Below are positions 51,044 to 60,627 of a stretch of 64,000 nucleotides of DNA, piece after piece; within the stretch, counting starts at the first letter, position 1; each line of letters opens with the position of its first letter. Below the pieces are notes generated by a model. It saw nothing but the letters and a program-made list of their open reading frames with translations. It searched no databases and was not told the DNA's origin. Source of the stretch: Agrococcus sp. ARC_14 (GTDB taxonomy: Bacteria; Actinomycetota; Actinomycetes; Actinomycetales; Microbacteriaceae); assembly GCF_022436485.1 (NCBI RefSeq), contig NZ_JAKUDO010000001.1:2108001-2172000 (forward strand). Direction: 5' to 3'. Position numbers and translations under genes: made by a program.

Positions 51044-52575
51044 CGCTGCGCTCCCTCGATGTCGGCGTCGCCGTCGGCCTCGAGCTCCGCGGCTTCCAGC
51101 ACGGCGGCCTCCAGGTCGGGCGCGTCGAGCTGCACCGTCGCGGCCTGCCGCCGGGCGTCGGGCCGCAGCAGCCAGCCGGTCTCGCGGGCGTGGCCGATCA
51201 CGTCGCCGAGCAGCGTGATCGAGCCCGTCACCACGACGGCGCCGGAGCGGTCGGCCGCGGCCTCGCGCGCCGCCTCGACGGCCATCGAGAGGTCGGGCTC
51301 GACGAGCACCCGGTCGGCGCCCAGCACGGCGACGGCCTGCGCGGCCAGCGCGTCGGCGTCGAGCGCGCGCTCGGAGGTCGACTGCGTCACCACCAGCTCG
51401 TCGATCACCGGCTCGAGCTCGGCGAGGACGCCGGCGACATCCTTGCCCGCGAGCACGCCGAGCACGAGCGTGATGCGCTCGAGCCCGAAGTACTCCCCCA
51501 GCGCCACGCGCAGCGCGGCCGCGCCGTGCGGGTTGTGCGCTGCGTCGGCGATCACGAGCGGATCGGCGCCGATCACGTCGAGCCTGCCCGGCGAGGTCGA
51601 CGCGGCGAATCCGTCGGCGAGCACCTCTGCGGTCATCGGCTGCGTGCCGCCGCCCAGGAAGGCCTCGACGGCGACGAGCGCGAGCTCGGCGTTCCTGCCC
51701 TGGTGCGCGCCCATGAGCGGCACCAGCTGATCGATGTACTCGGCAGCGAGCCCCTTGACGGTGACGAGCTGGCCGCCGACGGCGACCGACTGCGCGACCA
51801 GCGAGAAGTCGCGGCCGTCGAGCAGCAGTCGCGCCCCGACCTCCGAGGCCTTCGCCTCGAGCACGGCGAGCGCCTCCGGCTGCTGCTGCGCCGAGACCAC
51901 GATCGCGTCGGGCTTGATGATGCCGGCCTTCTCGCGCGCGATCGCCTCCACGGTGGAGCCGAGCCGGTTCGTGTGGTCGAGCGCGATGGGCGTGATGACG
52001 GCCACGTCGCCGTCCGCGACGTTCGTGGAATCCCACGTGCCGCCCATCCCGACCTCGAGCACCGCGACGTCGACCGGCGCATCCGCCATCACCGCGAAGG
52101 CGAGCACCGTGAACGCCTCGAAGAAGGTGAGGCGGCGCTCGCCCTGCTCGGCGAGCTCGGCGTCGACCAGGTCGAGGAACGGCGCGATGTCCTCGTAGTT
52201 GCGCGCGAAGGCCTCGTCGGAGACGGGCTCGCCGTCGATCGTGATGCGCTCGTTGACCCGCTCGAGGTGCGGGCTGGTGAGCATGCCCGTGCGCAGCCCG
52301 TGGGCGCGCAGCAGCGCATCGGCGATGCGGGCGGTCGAGCCCTTGCCGTTCGTGCCGGTGATGTGGATGATGCGGAACGATCGCTGCGGGTCGCCCAGCA
52401 GCTCGACGGCTCTGCGGGTCGCCTCGATGCGCGGCTCGACCGCCTGCTCGCCCGCCCGCTCGAGCAGCGCCTGATAGGCGGCCTCCGCCGCCTCTGCGTG
52501 CTCGAGCGAGGCGAGGATGCGGTCGTCGATGTCGGGCGTGCCCTGCTCGGTGCCCTGCTCCAGCTCGTCGCTCAT
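51040..52575 (-). CDS. folC: Folylpolyglutamate/dihydrofolate synthase
   Basis: The 511-residue ligase has the P-loop ITGTNGKGS (about 72-80), [32 protein letters not shown] and [11 protein letters not shown]. It adds glutamate to folates (and to dihydropteroate). An acidic Ala-rich tail of about 40 residues follows. Its ATG overlaps the ileS stop (ATGA). Confidence 0.95.
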   Translation of the reverse strand: MSDELEQGTEQGTPDIDDRILASLEHAEAAEAAYQALLERAGEQAVEPRIEATRRAVELLGDPQRSFRIIHITGTNGKGSTARIADALLRAHGLRTGMLTSPHLERVNERITIDGEPVSDEAFARNYEDIAPFLDLVDAELAEQGERRLTFFEAFTVLAFAVMADAPVDVAVLEVGMGGTWDSTNVADGDVAVITPIALDHTNRLGSTVEAIAREKAGIIKPDAIVVSAQQQPEALAVLEAKASEVGARLLLDGRDFSLVAQSVAVGGQLVTVKGLAAEYIDQLVPLMGAHQGRNAELALVAVEAFLGGGTQPMTAEVLADGFAASTSPGRLDVIGADPLVIADAAHNPHGAAALRVALGEYFGLERITLVLGVLAGKDVAGVLAELEPVIDELVVTQSTSERALDADALAAQAVAVLGADRVLVEPDLSMAVEAAREAAADRSGAVVVTGSITLLGDVIGHARETGWLLRPDARRQAATVQLDAPDLEAAVLEAAELEADGDADIEGAQR

Positions 52576-55500
52576 GCGTCTGCCTTCTCGATCGTGATAG
52601 CCAGCGGTGAGCCGTCGCCCACCCGGTGGGCCGTGCGGCCGTCGGCCAGCTCGCCCATGGTGTCGTCGACGCGCTCGAGCGCCAGCTCGACGGCGAGCGT
52701 CTCGCCAGCGACCAGCTCGGCGTTGGCCTCCAGCGCCGTCACCCCGTGCTCGTCGGAGCCGAGGGTGAGGCGGATGCGGTCGCTCACGTCGAGGCCGGCA
52801 TCCTTGCGTGCCGACTGCACGGCGCGGATGACGTCGCGCGCGAGCCCCTCCGCCTCGAGCTCCGGCGTCGTGGCGGTGTCGAGCACGACGAAGCCGCCGT
52901 CGGGCAGGAAGCCGACGGCCGCCGTCTCGTCGGCGACCTCGAGCGCGAGCTCGTACTCGCCATCGGCGAGCGCGATGCCGCCTGCCGTCACCGTGTCGCC
53001 GCTCCCACCCTGACCGGGAACGACAGCCCAATCGCCAGCACGAGCCGCCTGGATCGCCCGCTGCACGTCCTTGCCGAGTCGCGGCCCTGCTGCGCGCGCG
53101 TTGACCTGCAGCCGACGCGAGATGCCGTAGCGCTCGAGCGCATCCTCGGCCGCCGCCTCGAGCACGATCTCGCGCACGTTGAGCTCGTCGCGCAGCACGC
53201 CGGTGAAGGCGCTCACGTCGACGGCGCCGACGACCGTGAGCGTCGGCAGCGGCAGCCGCACCCGCTTGCGGGCCTGCTTGCGCAGCGCGTTGCCGACGCT
53301 CGCGATGGCGCGCACGGCATCCATCTGTGCGACCAGCTCGGGGTCTGCAGGCAGCGCGTCGGCGCCCTGCTCCACCGCGGGCCAGTCGGTCAGGTGCACC
53401 GAGCGGCCACCGGTGAGGCCCTTCCAGACCTCCTCGGCGACGAGCGGTGAGAGCGGTGCCGCGATGCGGGTGAGCGTCTCGAGCACCGTGTACAAGGTGT
53501 CGAATGCCTCGGTGCCGCTGCCATCAGCCGCCACGCCCGCCCAGAAGCGGTCGCGCGAGCGGCGCACGTACCAGTTGGTGAGCACGTCGAGGAACTCGCG
53601 CACCGCCCACGTCGCGCCGGTCGCATCCAGCCGCTCGAGCGCATCCGTCACCGTCTCCACCGTCTCGCGCAGCTTCGCGAGGATGTAGCGGTCGAGCACG
53701 TCGGCGGATGCGGTGCTGCGCTGGGCGAGATGGGGCGCGCCGTCGGCGGCGCGGTTGGCGTAGGTCGAGAAGAAGTACCAGGTCGACCACAGCGGCAGGT
53801 GGAACTGCCGCAGCGCCTCGCGGATGCCCTCCTCCGAGACGATGAAGTTGCCACCCCGCAGGATCGAGCCCTGCATCAGGTTCCAGCGCACCGCATCCGA
53901 GCCGTAGGTGTCGAACGACTCGTTCACGTCGGGGTAGTTGCGCCGCGACTTCGAGGCCTTGAAGCCGTCGTCGCCGAGGATGATGCCGTGGCTGATGACG
54001 TTCTTGAACGCCGGTCGGCCGAACAGCGCCACCGACAGCACGTGCATGAGGTAGAACCACCCGCGCGTCTGACCGATGTACTCGACGATGTAGTCGGCGG
54101 GGCTGTGCTCCTCGAACCACTCCTCGTTCTCGAACGGGTAGTGGAACTGCGCGAAGGGCATCGAGCCGGAGTCGAACCAGACGTCGAGGACGTCGGGGAT
54201 GCGGCGCATCGTGCTCGCGCCCGTCGGGTCGTCGGGGTTGGGGCGCGTGAGCGCGTCGATCGCCGGGCGGTGCAGGTCGGTCGGCCGCACGCCGAAGTCG
54301 CGCTCGAGCTCGTCGAGCGAGCCGTAGACGTCGATGCGCGGGTAGTTGGGGTCGTCGCTCTTCCACACCGGGATCGGGCTGCCCCAGTAGCGGTTGCGGC
54401 TGATGGACCAGTCGCGCGCACCCTCGAGCCACTTGCCGAACTGGCCGTGCTTGACGTTCTCAGGCACCCAGGTGATCTGCTCGTTGGCGGCGAGCAGATC
54501 GGCCTTGATGTCGGTGACCCGCACGAACCAGCTCGAGACGGCCTTGTAGATGAGCGGGTTGCGGCAGCGCCAGCAGTGCGGATAGGAGTGCACGTAGGAG
54601 GCCTGGCGCAGCACCCGACCGGCGTCCTTGAGCAGCTTCGACAGCGGCTTGTTGGCGTCGAAGACCTGCTGACCGGCGACCGGCGCGACCACGTCGAGGA
54701 GGCGGCCACCGTCGTCGACCGAGAGGATCGTCGGGATGCCCGCGGCGGTCGCGACCCGCTGGTCGTCCTCGCCGTAGGCGGGCGCCTGGTGCACGATGCC
54801 GGTGCCCTCGCCGGTGGCGACGTAGTCGTCGACCAGGATCTGGAAGGCGTGCTGCGTGCCCCAGATCTCGGCGTCGGCGAAGAAGTCGAACAGCGGCTCG
54901 TAGGTCACGCCCGCGAGCTCTGCACCCGTCAGCGTTCGCGCGACGGCAGCGACGGCCTCCTCCGGGGAGTCGTAGCCGAGATCCTTGAAGTAGCCCACGA
55001 CCGTGTCGGCGGCGAGCAGGAAGCCGGCGCCTGCCTCCGCGGCGGAGGTGCCATTGGGCCCTGTCGGCACGACGGCGTAGTCGATCGCGGGGCCGACCGC
55101 GAGCGCCAGGTTCGTCGGCAGCGTCCACGGGGTCGTCGTCCACGCCAGTGCCCGCACGCCCTGGAGACCCAGGGCATCCGCCTGCTCCCCCGTGAACGGG
55201 AAGGTGACCGTGAGGGTGGTGTCCTGGCGATCCTGGTAGACGTCGTCGTCCATGCGCAGCTCGTGGTTCGACAGCGGCGTCTCGTCGCGCCAGCAGTACG
55301 GCAGCACCCGGTAGCCCTCGTAGGCGAGGCCCTTGTCGTGGAGGGTCTTGAACGCCCAGATGACGCTCTCCATGTAGGTGATGTCGAGCGTCTTGTAGCC
55401 GCCCTCGAAGTCGACCCAGCGGGCCTGGCGGGTGACGTAGGCCTCCCAGTCGTCGACGTACTTGAGCACGGAGGCGCGGGCCTTCTCATTGAAGACGTCG

Positions 55501-55868
55501 ACGCCCATCGCCTCGATCTCGGCCTTCTCGGTGATGCCGAGCTGCTTCATGGCCTCGAGCTCGGCGGGCAGGCCGTGGGTGTCCCAGCCGAAGACGCGGG
55601 GCACCTGCTTGCCGCGCATGGTCTGGAAGCGCGGGAAGACGTCCTTGGCGTAGCCGGTGAGCAGATGCCCGTAGTGCGGCAGGCCGTTGGCGAAGGGCGG
55701 GCCGTCGTAGAAGACCCACTCCTGGCAGCCGGAGCGCTGATCGATCGACGCCTGGAAGGTGCCGTCGCCCTTCCAGAATGCGAGGATGCCCTGCTCGATC
55801 GACGGCAGGTCGGGGCTGGCGACGACGGGCTCGTCGCTCGAAAGCGGGTAGCGCTGCTGCTCGGTCAC
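52572..55868 (-). CDS. ileS: Isoleucyl-tRNA synthetase
   Basis: This 1098-residue class I synthetase has the HIGH-like HYGH (about 65-68), KASKS at about 635-639, the CP1 editing domain between them, and a long C-terminal anticodon domain. The GTG start at 55868 follows GGAG by eight bases. A T-box riboswitch occupies the leader. folC, DUF4233 and ndk follow downstream; folC is translationally coupled. Confidence 0.95.
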   Translation of the reverse strand: MTEQQRYPLSSDEPVVASPDLPSIEQGILAFWKGDGTFQASIDQRSGCQEWVFYDGPPFANGLPHYGHLLTGYAKDVFPRFQTMRGKQVPRVFGWDTHGLPAELEAMKQLGITEKAEIEAMGVDVFNEKARASVLKYVDDWEAYVTRQARWVDFEGGYKTLDITYMESVIWAFKTLHDKGLAYEGYRVLPYCWRDETPLSNHELRMDDDVYQDRQDTTLTVTFPFTGEQADALGLQGVRALAWTTTPWTLPTNLALAVGPAIDYAVVPTGPNGTSAAEAGAGFLLAADTVVGYFKDLGYDSPEEAVAAVARTLTGAELAGVTYEPLFDFFADAEIWGTQHAFQILVDDYVATGEGTGIVHQAPAYGEDDQRVATAAGIPTILSVDDGGRLLDVVAPVAGQQVFDANKPLSKLLKDAGRVLRQASYVHSYPHCWRCRNPLIYKAVSSWFVRVTDIKADLLAANEQITWVPENVKHGQFGKWLEGARDWSISRNRYWGSPIPVWKSDDPNYPRIDVYGSLDELERDFGVRPTDLHRPAIDALTRPNPDDPTGASTMRRIPDVLDVWFDSGSMPFAQFHYPFENEEWFEEHSPADYIVEYIGQTRGWFYLMHVLSVALFGRPAFKNVISHGIILGDDGFKASKSRRNYPDVNESFDTYGSDAVRWNLMQGSILRGGNFIVSEEGIREALRQFHLPLWSTWYFFSTYANRAADGAPHLAQRSTASADVLDRYILAKLRETVETVTDALERLDATGATWAVREFLDVLTNWYVRRSRDRFWAGVAADGSGTEAFDTLYTVLETLTRIAAPLSPLVAEEVWKGLTGGRSVHLTDWPAVEQGADALPADPELVAQMDAVRAIASVGNALRKQARKRVRLPLPTLTVVGAVDVSAFTGVLRDELNVREIVLEAAAEDALERYGISRRLQVNARAAGPRLGKDVQRAIQAARAGDWAVVPGQGGSGDTVTAGGIALADGEYELALEVADETAAVGFLPDGGFVVLDTATTPELEAEGLARDVIRAVQSARKDAGLDVSDRIRLTLGSDEHGVTALEANAELVAGETLAVELALERVDDTMGELADGRTAHRVGDGSPLAITIEKADA

Positions 55869-55876
55869 GCGTGGGT

Positions 55877-56104
55877 CTCCTGCATCCTCGGGTCTGACGG
55901 ATGCGGGGACGCTCTCGCGCGGTACCACCCCACTTGCGACTCGCTCGCTCTGACTCGGGTCGCCGCTCTGTGCCTGCTCATGCTCCAGGTGCTGCGGCTG
56001 TGACGGGCCTGCCCCGTTCGGATCTACTGGGCGGCCCTGCACCTCTCAGTGCGTGGCCGCGGTTCTCCCGACCGCTCCCCGGTGATGGCCGGATCCGTGC
56101 GTGT
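55877..56104 (-). promoter_or_regulatory. Ultrashort-Stem-I T-box riboswitch of ileS
   Basis: The leader contains the T-box core TGGGGTGGTACCGCG (minus strand, 55932-55918), and upstream GGCCATCACCGGGGAGC, where the ATC isoleucine specifier lies at 56086-56084. Just before the ribosome site (AGGAG, 55881-55877) GCATCC (55904-55899) can pair with GGATGC (55887-55882), a sequestrator rather than a terminator. Uncharged tRNA-Ile would open it and permit translation. Confidence 0.88.
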
Positions 56105-56110
56105 GCATCG

Positions 56111-56139
56111 ATCCTACCGCGAGTCGCCGAGCGCCGTCA
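56111..56139 (-). promoter_or_regulatory. Promoter of ileS
   Basis: On the minus strand TGACGG (56139-56134) and TAGGAT (56116-56111) are 17 bases apart, giving a start near 56104 at the T-box 5' end. The -10 box overlaps the stop codon of the small membrane protein gene. Confidence 0.55.
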
Positions 56140-56311
56140 CGTGCGCGGCGGCCGCGTCGACCCGGGTGACGGATGCGGCGCTCGGGTCGGCGACGACGAC
56201 GCGCAGGAGACGAGTGCCGAACCAGACGACGAGGGCGATGGCGACGAGGGCGAGCAGCGCCAGCACGACGGTGCGGAGGATGCCCTTGGGCTTCGCGGGC
56301 GCGGTGGTCAT
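56114..56311 (-). CDS. Small membrane protein at the end of the envelope-stress operon
   Basis: A 65-residue product with one helix (about 14-34, VVLALLALVAIALVVWFGTRL) and an outer tail ending in AAAAHVTALGDSR. A GAGGAG site lies 12 bases before the ATG, a little far. It is 78 bp after the DUF4097 gene on the same strand. No function known; moderate support from coding bias. Confidence 0.6.
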   Translation of the reverse strand: MTTAPAKPKGILRTVVLALLALVAIALVVWFGTRLLRVVVADPSAASVTRVDAAAAHVTALGDSR

Positions 56312-56389
56312 GGGCTGCTCGGCTCCTCGTCTGCCTGATGCGGGCGGATGGTGCGGTCGGACGGGCCCGCCGGATCGGGCGGGCGGTCG

Positions 56390-57226
56390 CTACTGCGCGT
56401 CGCCGCGGAGCGACACGTGGCCGGCGCTGACCTCGACGTCGATCGTGGATGCGGCGCTCGGGTCGTCGACGACGCGCACCTCGGAGTCACCGGCGGAGAC
56501 CTGCTCGGTGACGGCATACTCGCCATCGGGGATCGTCAGCTCGATGCTGCCGGCGCTGACGCGGGCGTCGATCGAGGCAGGCTGCTCGCCGGTGAGCGCG
56601 CCGACGACGCGGCCGGCACTGACGTCGAGGTCGACGGCACCGGTGGTGGCGACGTCGATTCGTGCCTCGCCCGCGGCGACCTCGATCGAGAGCGATTCGG
56701 CGGTGCCGGTGAGGTCGACGTCGCCTGCGCTGAGATCGATCGCGGTCGTGCCCCAGTCGCCGGCCGTCTCGAAGCTGCCGGAGGCGACCTGCACGTCCAG
56801 GCCGAGCTCCTGCCGCTCGAGCGCGGCTGGCAGCGTCAGCACCGCGCGCTCCTCGCCGACACGGTCGCCGAGGATCACCCCGAAGCCGAACCAGTGCCAG
56901 CGCCAGTCGGTGTCCACCTCGAGGGTCGAACCCTCGCGGCTCAGCCGCCACTCCTGGGTCGGCCCGCCGTCGCTCGTGACGTCGAGCCGTGCCTGGTCGA
57001 CGTCGTCGAAGCGGATCTCGAAGGCTGCGGCGGAGCTGTCGATTCGCAGCTCCTCCACGCCGGCGGCATCGGCGGTGTAGCCGTTGCTCGTGGCGGCGTG
57101 CGAGGAGAAGCCGCGCACGACGCCGCTGCCGACGCCGTAGACGATGCCGATCGCGCCGAGCACGATCACGAGGATGCTGATCCAGCGGCCGGGCCGGTTG
57201 GTCGCGGTGGGCGTTGGGATGGTCAT
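56390..57226 (-). CDS. DUF4097 beta-solenoid protein (LiaF-like)
   Basis: The 278-residue protein has one N-terminal helix (about 16-37) then a repetitive beta-rich domain of DUF4097 type with recurring SAGxV/SAGD.. turns (IDLSAGDVDL, LDVSAGRVVG, ARVSAGSIEL, VEVSAGHVSL). Such proteins are co-encoded with LiaSR-like two-component systems. Its ATG overlaps the response-regulator stop, so it is controlled with and perhaps acts on the kinase. Confidence 0.85.
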   Translation of the reverse strand: MTIPTPTATNRPGRWISILVIVLGAIGIVYGVGSGVVRGFSSHAATSNGYTADAAGVEELRIDSSAAAFEIRFDDVDQARLDVTSDGGPTQEWRLSREGSTLEVDTDWRWHWFGFGVILGDRVGEERAVLTLPAALERQELGLDVQVASGSFETAGDWGTTAIDLSAGDVDLTGTAESLSIEVAAGEARIDVATTGAVDLDVSAGRVVGALTGEQPASIDARVSAGSIELTIPDGEYAVTEQVSAGDSEVRVVDDPSAASTIDVEVSAGHVSLRGDAQ

Positions 57227-57915
57227 CGGGTGCCGCCGGTGGCGTCGGGCGCGCTGGGCTGGTCGGAAGACGCGGGTGCGTCGAGATGGGCGAGCACCGC
57301 GAGCACACGGCGGTTGCCGTCCTCTGGCTCGAGCTCGAGCTTCTGGAAGACCGCCGAGATGTGCTTCTCGACACTGCCGGCGGAGATGTAGAGGCGGTCG
57401 GCGATCGTCTGGTTGGACGAGCCCTCCGCCATGAGCGCGAGCACCTGGCGCTCGCGCGGGGTGAGCCGCTCCATGCGGCTGTCGCGGCGGCGGCGTGCGA
57501 GCAGCTGGCTGACGACCTCAGGGTCGAGCACGGTGCCGCCTGCGGCGACCTGCTCGACCGCGGCGAGGAAGTCGCTGACGTCGGCGACGCGATCCTTGAG
57601 CAGGTAGCCGAAGCCGGCAGTGCCGCTGGCGATGAGGTCGGCGGCGTAGCGCTCCTCGACGTACTGCGAGAGCACCAGCACGCGCGGCCGCTCGCCCCGC
57701 GATCGGATGCCGATCGCGGCGAGGATGCCCTCGTTCGTGCGGGTCGGCGGCATGCGCACGTCGAGCACCGCGAGCTCCGGGTCGTGCTCCGCGATCGCAG
57801 CCTCGAGCGCGGTGGCGTCCGGCAGCTGCGCGACCACGTCGTGGCCTGCGTCGGTCAGGAGGCGCACGATGCCCTCGCGGAGGAGGACGCTGTCCTCGCA
57901 GATCAGGATGCGCAC
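57223..57915 (-). CDS. NarL/LuxR-family response regulator
   Basis: The 230-residue protein has a receiver domain (ILICEDSVLLREGIVRLL, phosphoacceptor about D52 in LAVLDVRMP, K in LLKDRV) and a C-terminal LuxR helix-turn-helix (LTPRERQVLALMAEGSSNQTIADRL, about 151-175). The GTG start overlaps the kinase gene by 13 bases. It pairs with the upstream kinase. Confidence 0.94.
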   Translation of the reverse strand: MRILICEDSVLLREGIVRLLTDAGHDVVAQLPDATALEAAIAEHDPELAVLDVRMPPTRTNEGILAAIGIRSRGERPRVLVLSQYVEERYAADLIASGTAGFGYLLKDRVADVSDFLAAVEQVAAGGTVLDPEVVSQLLARRRRDSRMERLTPRERQVLALMAEGSSNQTIADRLYISAGSVEKHISAVFQKLELEPEDGNRRVLAVLAHLDAPASSDQPSAPDATGGTR

Positions 57916-59150
57916 GGGACATCCACCTCGATCGCAGTCGGGCCCCCAGCGGGGCTGGTCAGGGTCAGGGTGCCGCCGACGCCGGCGACGCGGTGGGCGA
58001 GGCCGTCGATGCCGCCGCCGGGCTGGCGCTCAGCACCCCCGACCCCGTCATCCTCGACGCGCGCCCAGAGGGAGGAGCTGCCGCCCTCCAGCCGGCGAGT
58101 GCGGATGGCGACGCGGATGCGGCTGGCACGAGCGTGCTTCTGGGCGTTCGTGATGGCCTCGGCGATCGCGAAGTACACGGCGGTCTCGGCGTCCCGGCTG
58201 CAGCGGCCCTCGATGCGGGCGTCGACCTCGACCGGGATCACGCTGCGCGCCGCGAGCGCCGAGACGGCGGCGTCGAGGCCGCGGTCGTCGAGCACGGCGA
58301 CGTGGATGCCGCGGGCGAGCTGGCGGAGCTCGGTGACCGCCGACTTCGACGAGGCGTGCGCCTCCTCGATCAGCTGCTGCGCGGCAAGGGGATCGCTCTG
58401 GATCTTGTCGCGGGCCATCCCGAGCTGCATCGCGATGGAGACCAGTCGCGGCTGCACCCCGTCGTGGAGGTCGCGCTCGATGCGGGTGCGGTCGAAGTCC
58501 GCGGCACGCACCGCGCCGTGGCGACGGTCGCGCTCATCCTGCGCCTCCTGCTCCAGCCGGGCGCGGTCGTCGGGCACGAGCAGCCCGATCGTGATGTTGC
58601 GGTGCGCGAGCGCGAGGCCGATGGTGCCCGCGAGGCCGGCGACGAAGGCGAGCAGGCCGACGAGCGGCGCCCACTCGACGGGCACGGGGATGTCGGTCAG
58701 CGGCACGGTGACGCGCTCGCTCTCGCCGAGCCCTGCGAGCGCCAGCGGGATGCCGATGCCGACGAGCGTCAGCAGCGGCAGCGTGAAGGCGCCGAACAGG
58801 CTCGCGAGGAAGAAGCTCAGGATCGCCCGCCAGTGCTGCCCGTCTGCCGCGATGCGCAGCAGCCGGTGCGGCACGCGCAGCCAGTCGGTGCGGTGCGAGT
58901 GCCGCCAGACTGCCTTCGGCACATCCGCGCCGTAGAGGCCGGCGATGCGCTCCCGCTCGAACCAGGCGACGCCGAGCATCGCCAGCAGCGCGAACGCGAC
59001 GAGCAGGAAGCCGACCAGCAGCAGCAGCGTGCCGATCCCGACCGCCACGATCGTCACGATCGTGATGAGGATGGGGATGCCGATGCTGCCGAGCAGCGCG
59101 AGGTGCGCGACGGTGGCGAGGAGGGGGCCGAGAGACCATGGGCGGTGCAT
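57903..59150 (-). CDS. Membrane histidine kinase (HisKA_3)
   Basis: The 415-residue kinase has an N-terminal membrane region of about four to five helices (about 8-65 and 108-182), the HisKA_3 phosphoacceptor (about H229 in RIERDLHDGVQPRL) and an HATPase_c domain (EAITNAQKHARAS, DDGVGG). GGAG precedes the ATG. The membrane part resembles the sensor domain of LiaS/VraS-like and PF13796 kinases, which monitor the envelope. Confidence 0.92.
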   Translation of the reverse strand: MHRPWSLGPLLATVAHLALLGSIGIPILITIVTIVAVGIGTLLLLVGFLLVAFALLAMLGVAWFERERIAGLYGADVPKAVWRHSHRTDWLRVPHRLLRIAADGQHWRAILSFFLASLFGAFTLPLLTLVGIGIPLALAGLGESERVTVPLTDIPVPVEWAPLVGLLAFVAGLAGTIGLALAHRNITIGLLVPDDRARLEQEAQDERDRRHGAVRAADFDRTRIERDLHDGVQPRLVSIAMQLGMARDKIQSDPLAAQQLIEEAHASSKSAVTELRQLARGIHVAVLDDRGLDAAVSALAARSVIPVEVDARIEGRCSRDAETAVYFAIAEAITNAQKHARASRIRVAIRTRRLEGGSSSLWARVEDDGVGGAERQPGGGIDGLAHRVAGVGGTLTLTSPAGGPTAIEVDVPCAS

Positions 59151-59253
59151 GCTCCAACGCTAGGCCGCGCGGGTGTCGCGCGCCCGGCGGATCTCCGGAA
59201 GCCTTCCGGGGGTTTCCCCCCAGCGCGGGCGGCTGCGTCATAGCCGCCGGCAG

Positions 59254-59259
59254 TACTCT
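59254..59259 (+). promoter_or_regulatory. -10 box of a leaderless-type promoter
   Basis: TACTCT ends six bases before the ATG of the lipoprotein gene at 59266, and no ribosome site lies between, as expected for transcription starting at the ATG. Confidence 0.5.
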
Positions 59260-59265
59260 CGGCGC

Positions 59266-59772
59266 ATGACTTCCCAGCGCTCGACCGCCCCCGGCCTTCG
59301 CTCCGCAGGTGTCGCCCTCGTGCTTGCCGCGGGCCTGCTCGTCAGCGGCTGCGGCCTGCTGCCGACGCCCTCCCCGACGCCCTCGGCGACAGCCGAGCCC
59401 GCTCCCTCGCCCAGCGGCCCCGCGGGCGAGGGTTCGCAGGCCGAGCAGTGCGCGCAGGTCACGACGGATGTGCAGGGCATCGCGACCGACGTCGGCCGGC
59501 TTGGCGAGCTGATCACCACCGACCTGCTCGGCGCCGTCGGGCTGCTCGGCCAGATCACCGAGCGGGTCGGCAACCTGCAGACGCGCATCACCGACCCTGC
59601 GCTGCTCGAGCGCATCGGCGAGATCCAGAGCGGCTGGAACGCGATCTACGAGGATGCGCAGAGCGCGATCGCCTCCGGCGACACGAGCGGCATCGAGCGC
59701 GCGATGACCTCGCTCACCGCGCTGGGCGAGCAGGTCGCATCGCTCCAGGAGTTCTGCGCGGGCACAGCATGA
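59266..59772 (+). CDS. Putative lipoprotein with Pro/Ser linker
   Basis: The 168-residue product has a signal peptide ending in the lipobox VSGC, acylated cysteine about residue 29, a short Pro/Ser/Thr linker (about 32-55) and a helical domain (about 58-165) with one cysteine near each end. The next gene, pabC, overlaps its stop (ATGA). No recognised family. Confidence 0.75.
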   Translation: MTSQRSTAPGLRSAGVALVLAAGLLVSGCGLLPTPSPTPSATAEPAPSPSGPAGEGSQAEQCAQVTTDVQGIATDVGRLGELITTDLLGAVGLLGQITERVGNLQTRITDPALLERIGEIQSGWNAIYEDAQSAIASGDTSGIERAMTSLTALGEQVASLQEFCAGTA

Positions 59773-60623
59773 GCACGCCCCTGCTCGCGCTGCTGGACGG
59801 CTCGATCGTCGATGTGGCGCACCCGATCGTGCGCGCCGACGACCTCGGCGTCGTGCGTGGCGACGGCGTGTTCGACGCGACCCTCGTGCGTCGGGACGCG
59901 GATGGCACAGCGCACGTGCGCGACCGTCGGGCGCACCTCGACCGACTCGAGCGATCTGCCGCGATCCTGCAGCTGCCGGCGCCCGATCGCGCCGGCTACG
60001 AGCGCGCGATCGACGCGCTCGTCGCGACCTGGGACTTCTCGGCGGCACCGGAGGCCCTGATCCGGCTGGTGCTGACCCGCGGGCCCGAGTCGGGCGGCAC
60101 CCCGACGGCCTTCGCCCTCATGGCGCCGCTGGGCGCATCCGCAGCCCGCGAGCGCGAGCAGGGCGTCTCCGTCACGCTGCTCGGCCGCGGGCACGACGGC
60201 GACGAGGTGGCTGCCATGCCGTGGCTGCTGCCGGGCGCGAAGAGCCTCTCGTACTCGATCAACATGGCGGCGAAGCGGCATGCGGTCGCGCACGGCTTCG
60301 ACGACGTGGTCTTCGTCTCTCCCGCAGGAGCGCTGCTCGAGGGCCCCACCTCGACGCTCGTCGTCGATCGCGGCGGGCAGCTGCAGACGCCGCGACAGGA
60401 CGGCATCCTCGCCTCGATCACCCTCGAGCACCTCATGCGGGAGGCGCCGGCGGCCGGCATCGTCGTGTCGTTCGCATCCCTCACGCCCGACGACCTGCGG
60501 TCGAGCGACGGCGCGTGGCTGCTCTCCTCGGGCCGGCTGCTGGCACGCGTCACGAGCGTCGACGGGCAGCCGCTGCCGAGCTCTCCGCTCGACGAGACCG
60601 TGCGTCGGCTGCTCGACGTCTGA
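59769..60623 (+). CDS. pabC: Aminodeoxychorismate lyase / class IV aminotransferase
   Basis: The 284-residue PLP protein has VRADDLGVVRGDGVFDATLV at the N-terminus, the PLP lysine at about 158 in PGAKSLSYSINMAAKR, and ALLEGPTSTLVV. It most likely eliminates pyruvate from aminodeoxychorismate to make para-aminobenzoate for folate, but class IV members with other amino donors look alike. The gene overlaps the lipoprotein gene and stops four bases before a convergent gene. Confidence 0.8.
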   Translation: MSTPLLALLDGSIVDVAHPIVRADDLGVVRGDGVFDATLVRRDADGTAHVRDRRAHLDRLERSAAILQLPAPDRAGYERAIDALVATWDFSAAPEALIRLVLTRGPESGGTPTAFALMAPLGASAAREREQGVSVTLLGRGHDGDEVAAMPWLLPGAKSLSYSINMAAKRHAVAHGFDDVVFVSPAGALLEGPTSTLVVDRGGQLQTPRQDGILASITLEHLMREAPAAGIVVSFASLTPDDLRSSDGAWLLSSGRLLARVTSVDGQPLPSSPLDETVRRLLDV

Positions 60624-60627
60624 GCGG

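Noticed and set aside
53730-56003. A 757-codon open frame on the plus strand opposite ileS, and similar long frames opposite most minus-strand genes
   Set aside because: High GC keeps the antisense frames open; the translations are Arg/Ala/His-rich with no motifs and no ribosome sites, and they exactly shadow recognised genes.
56114-56470. Duplicated segment: the ends of the small membrane protein and of DUF4097 share DPSAAS and a similar DNA stretch
   Set aside because: The match is short (about 25 bases) and in Ala/Val/Asp-rich sequence; chance or biased composition is enough to explain it.
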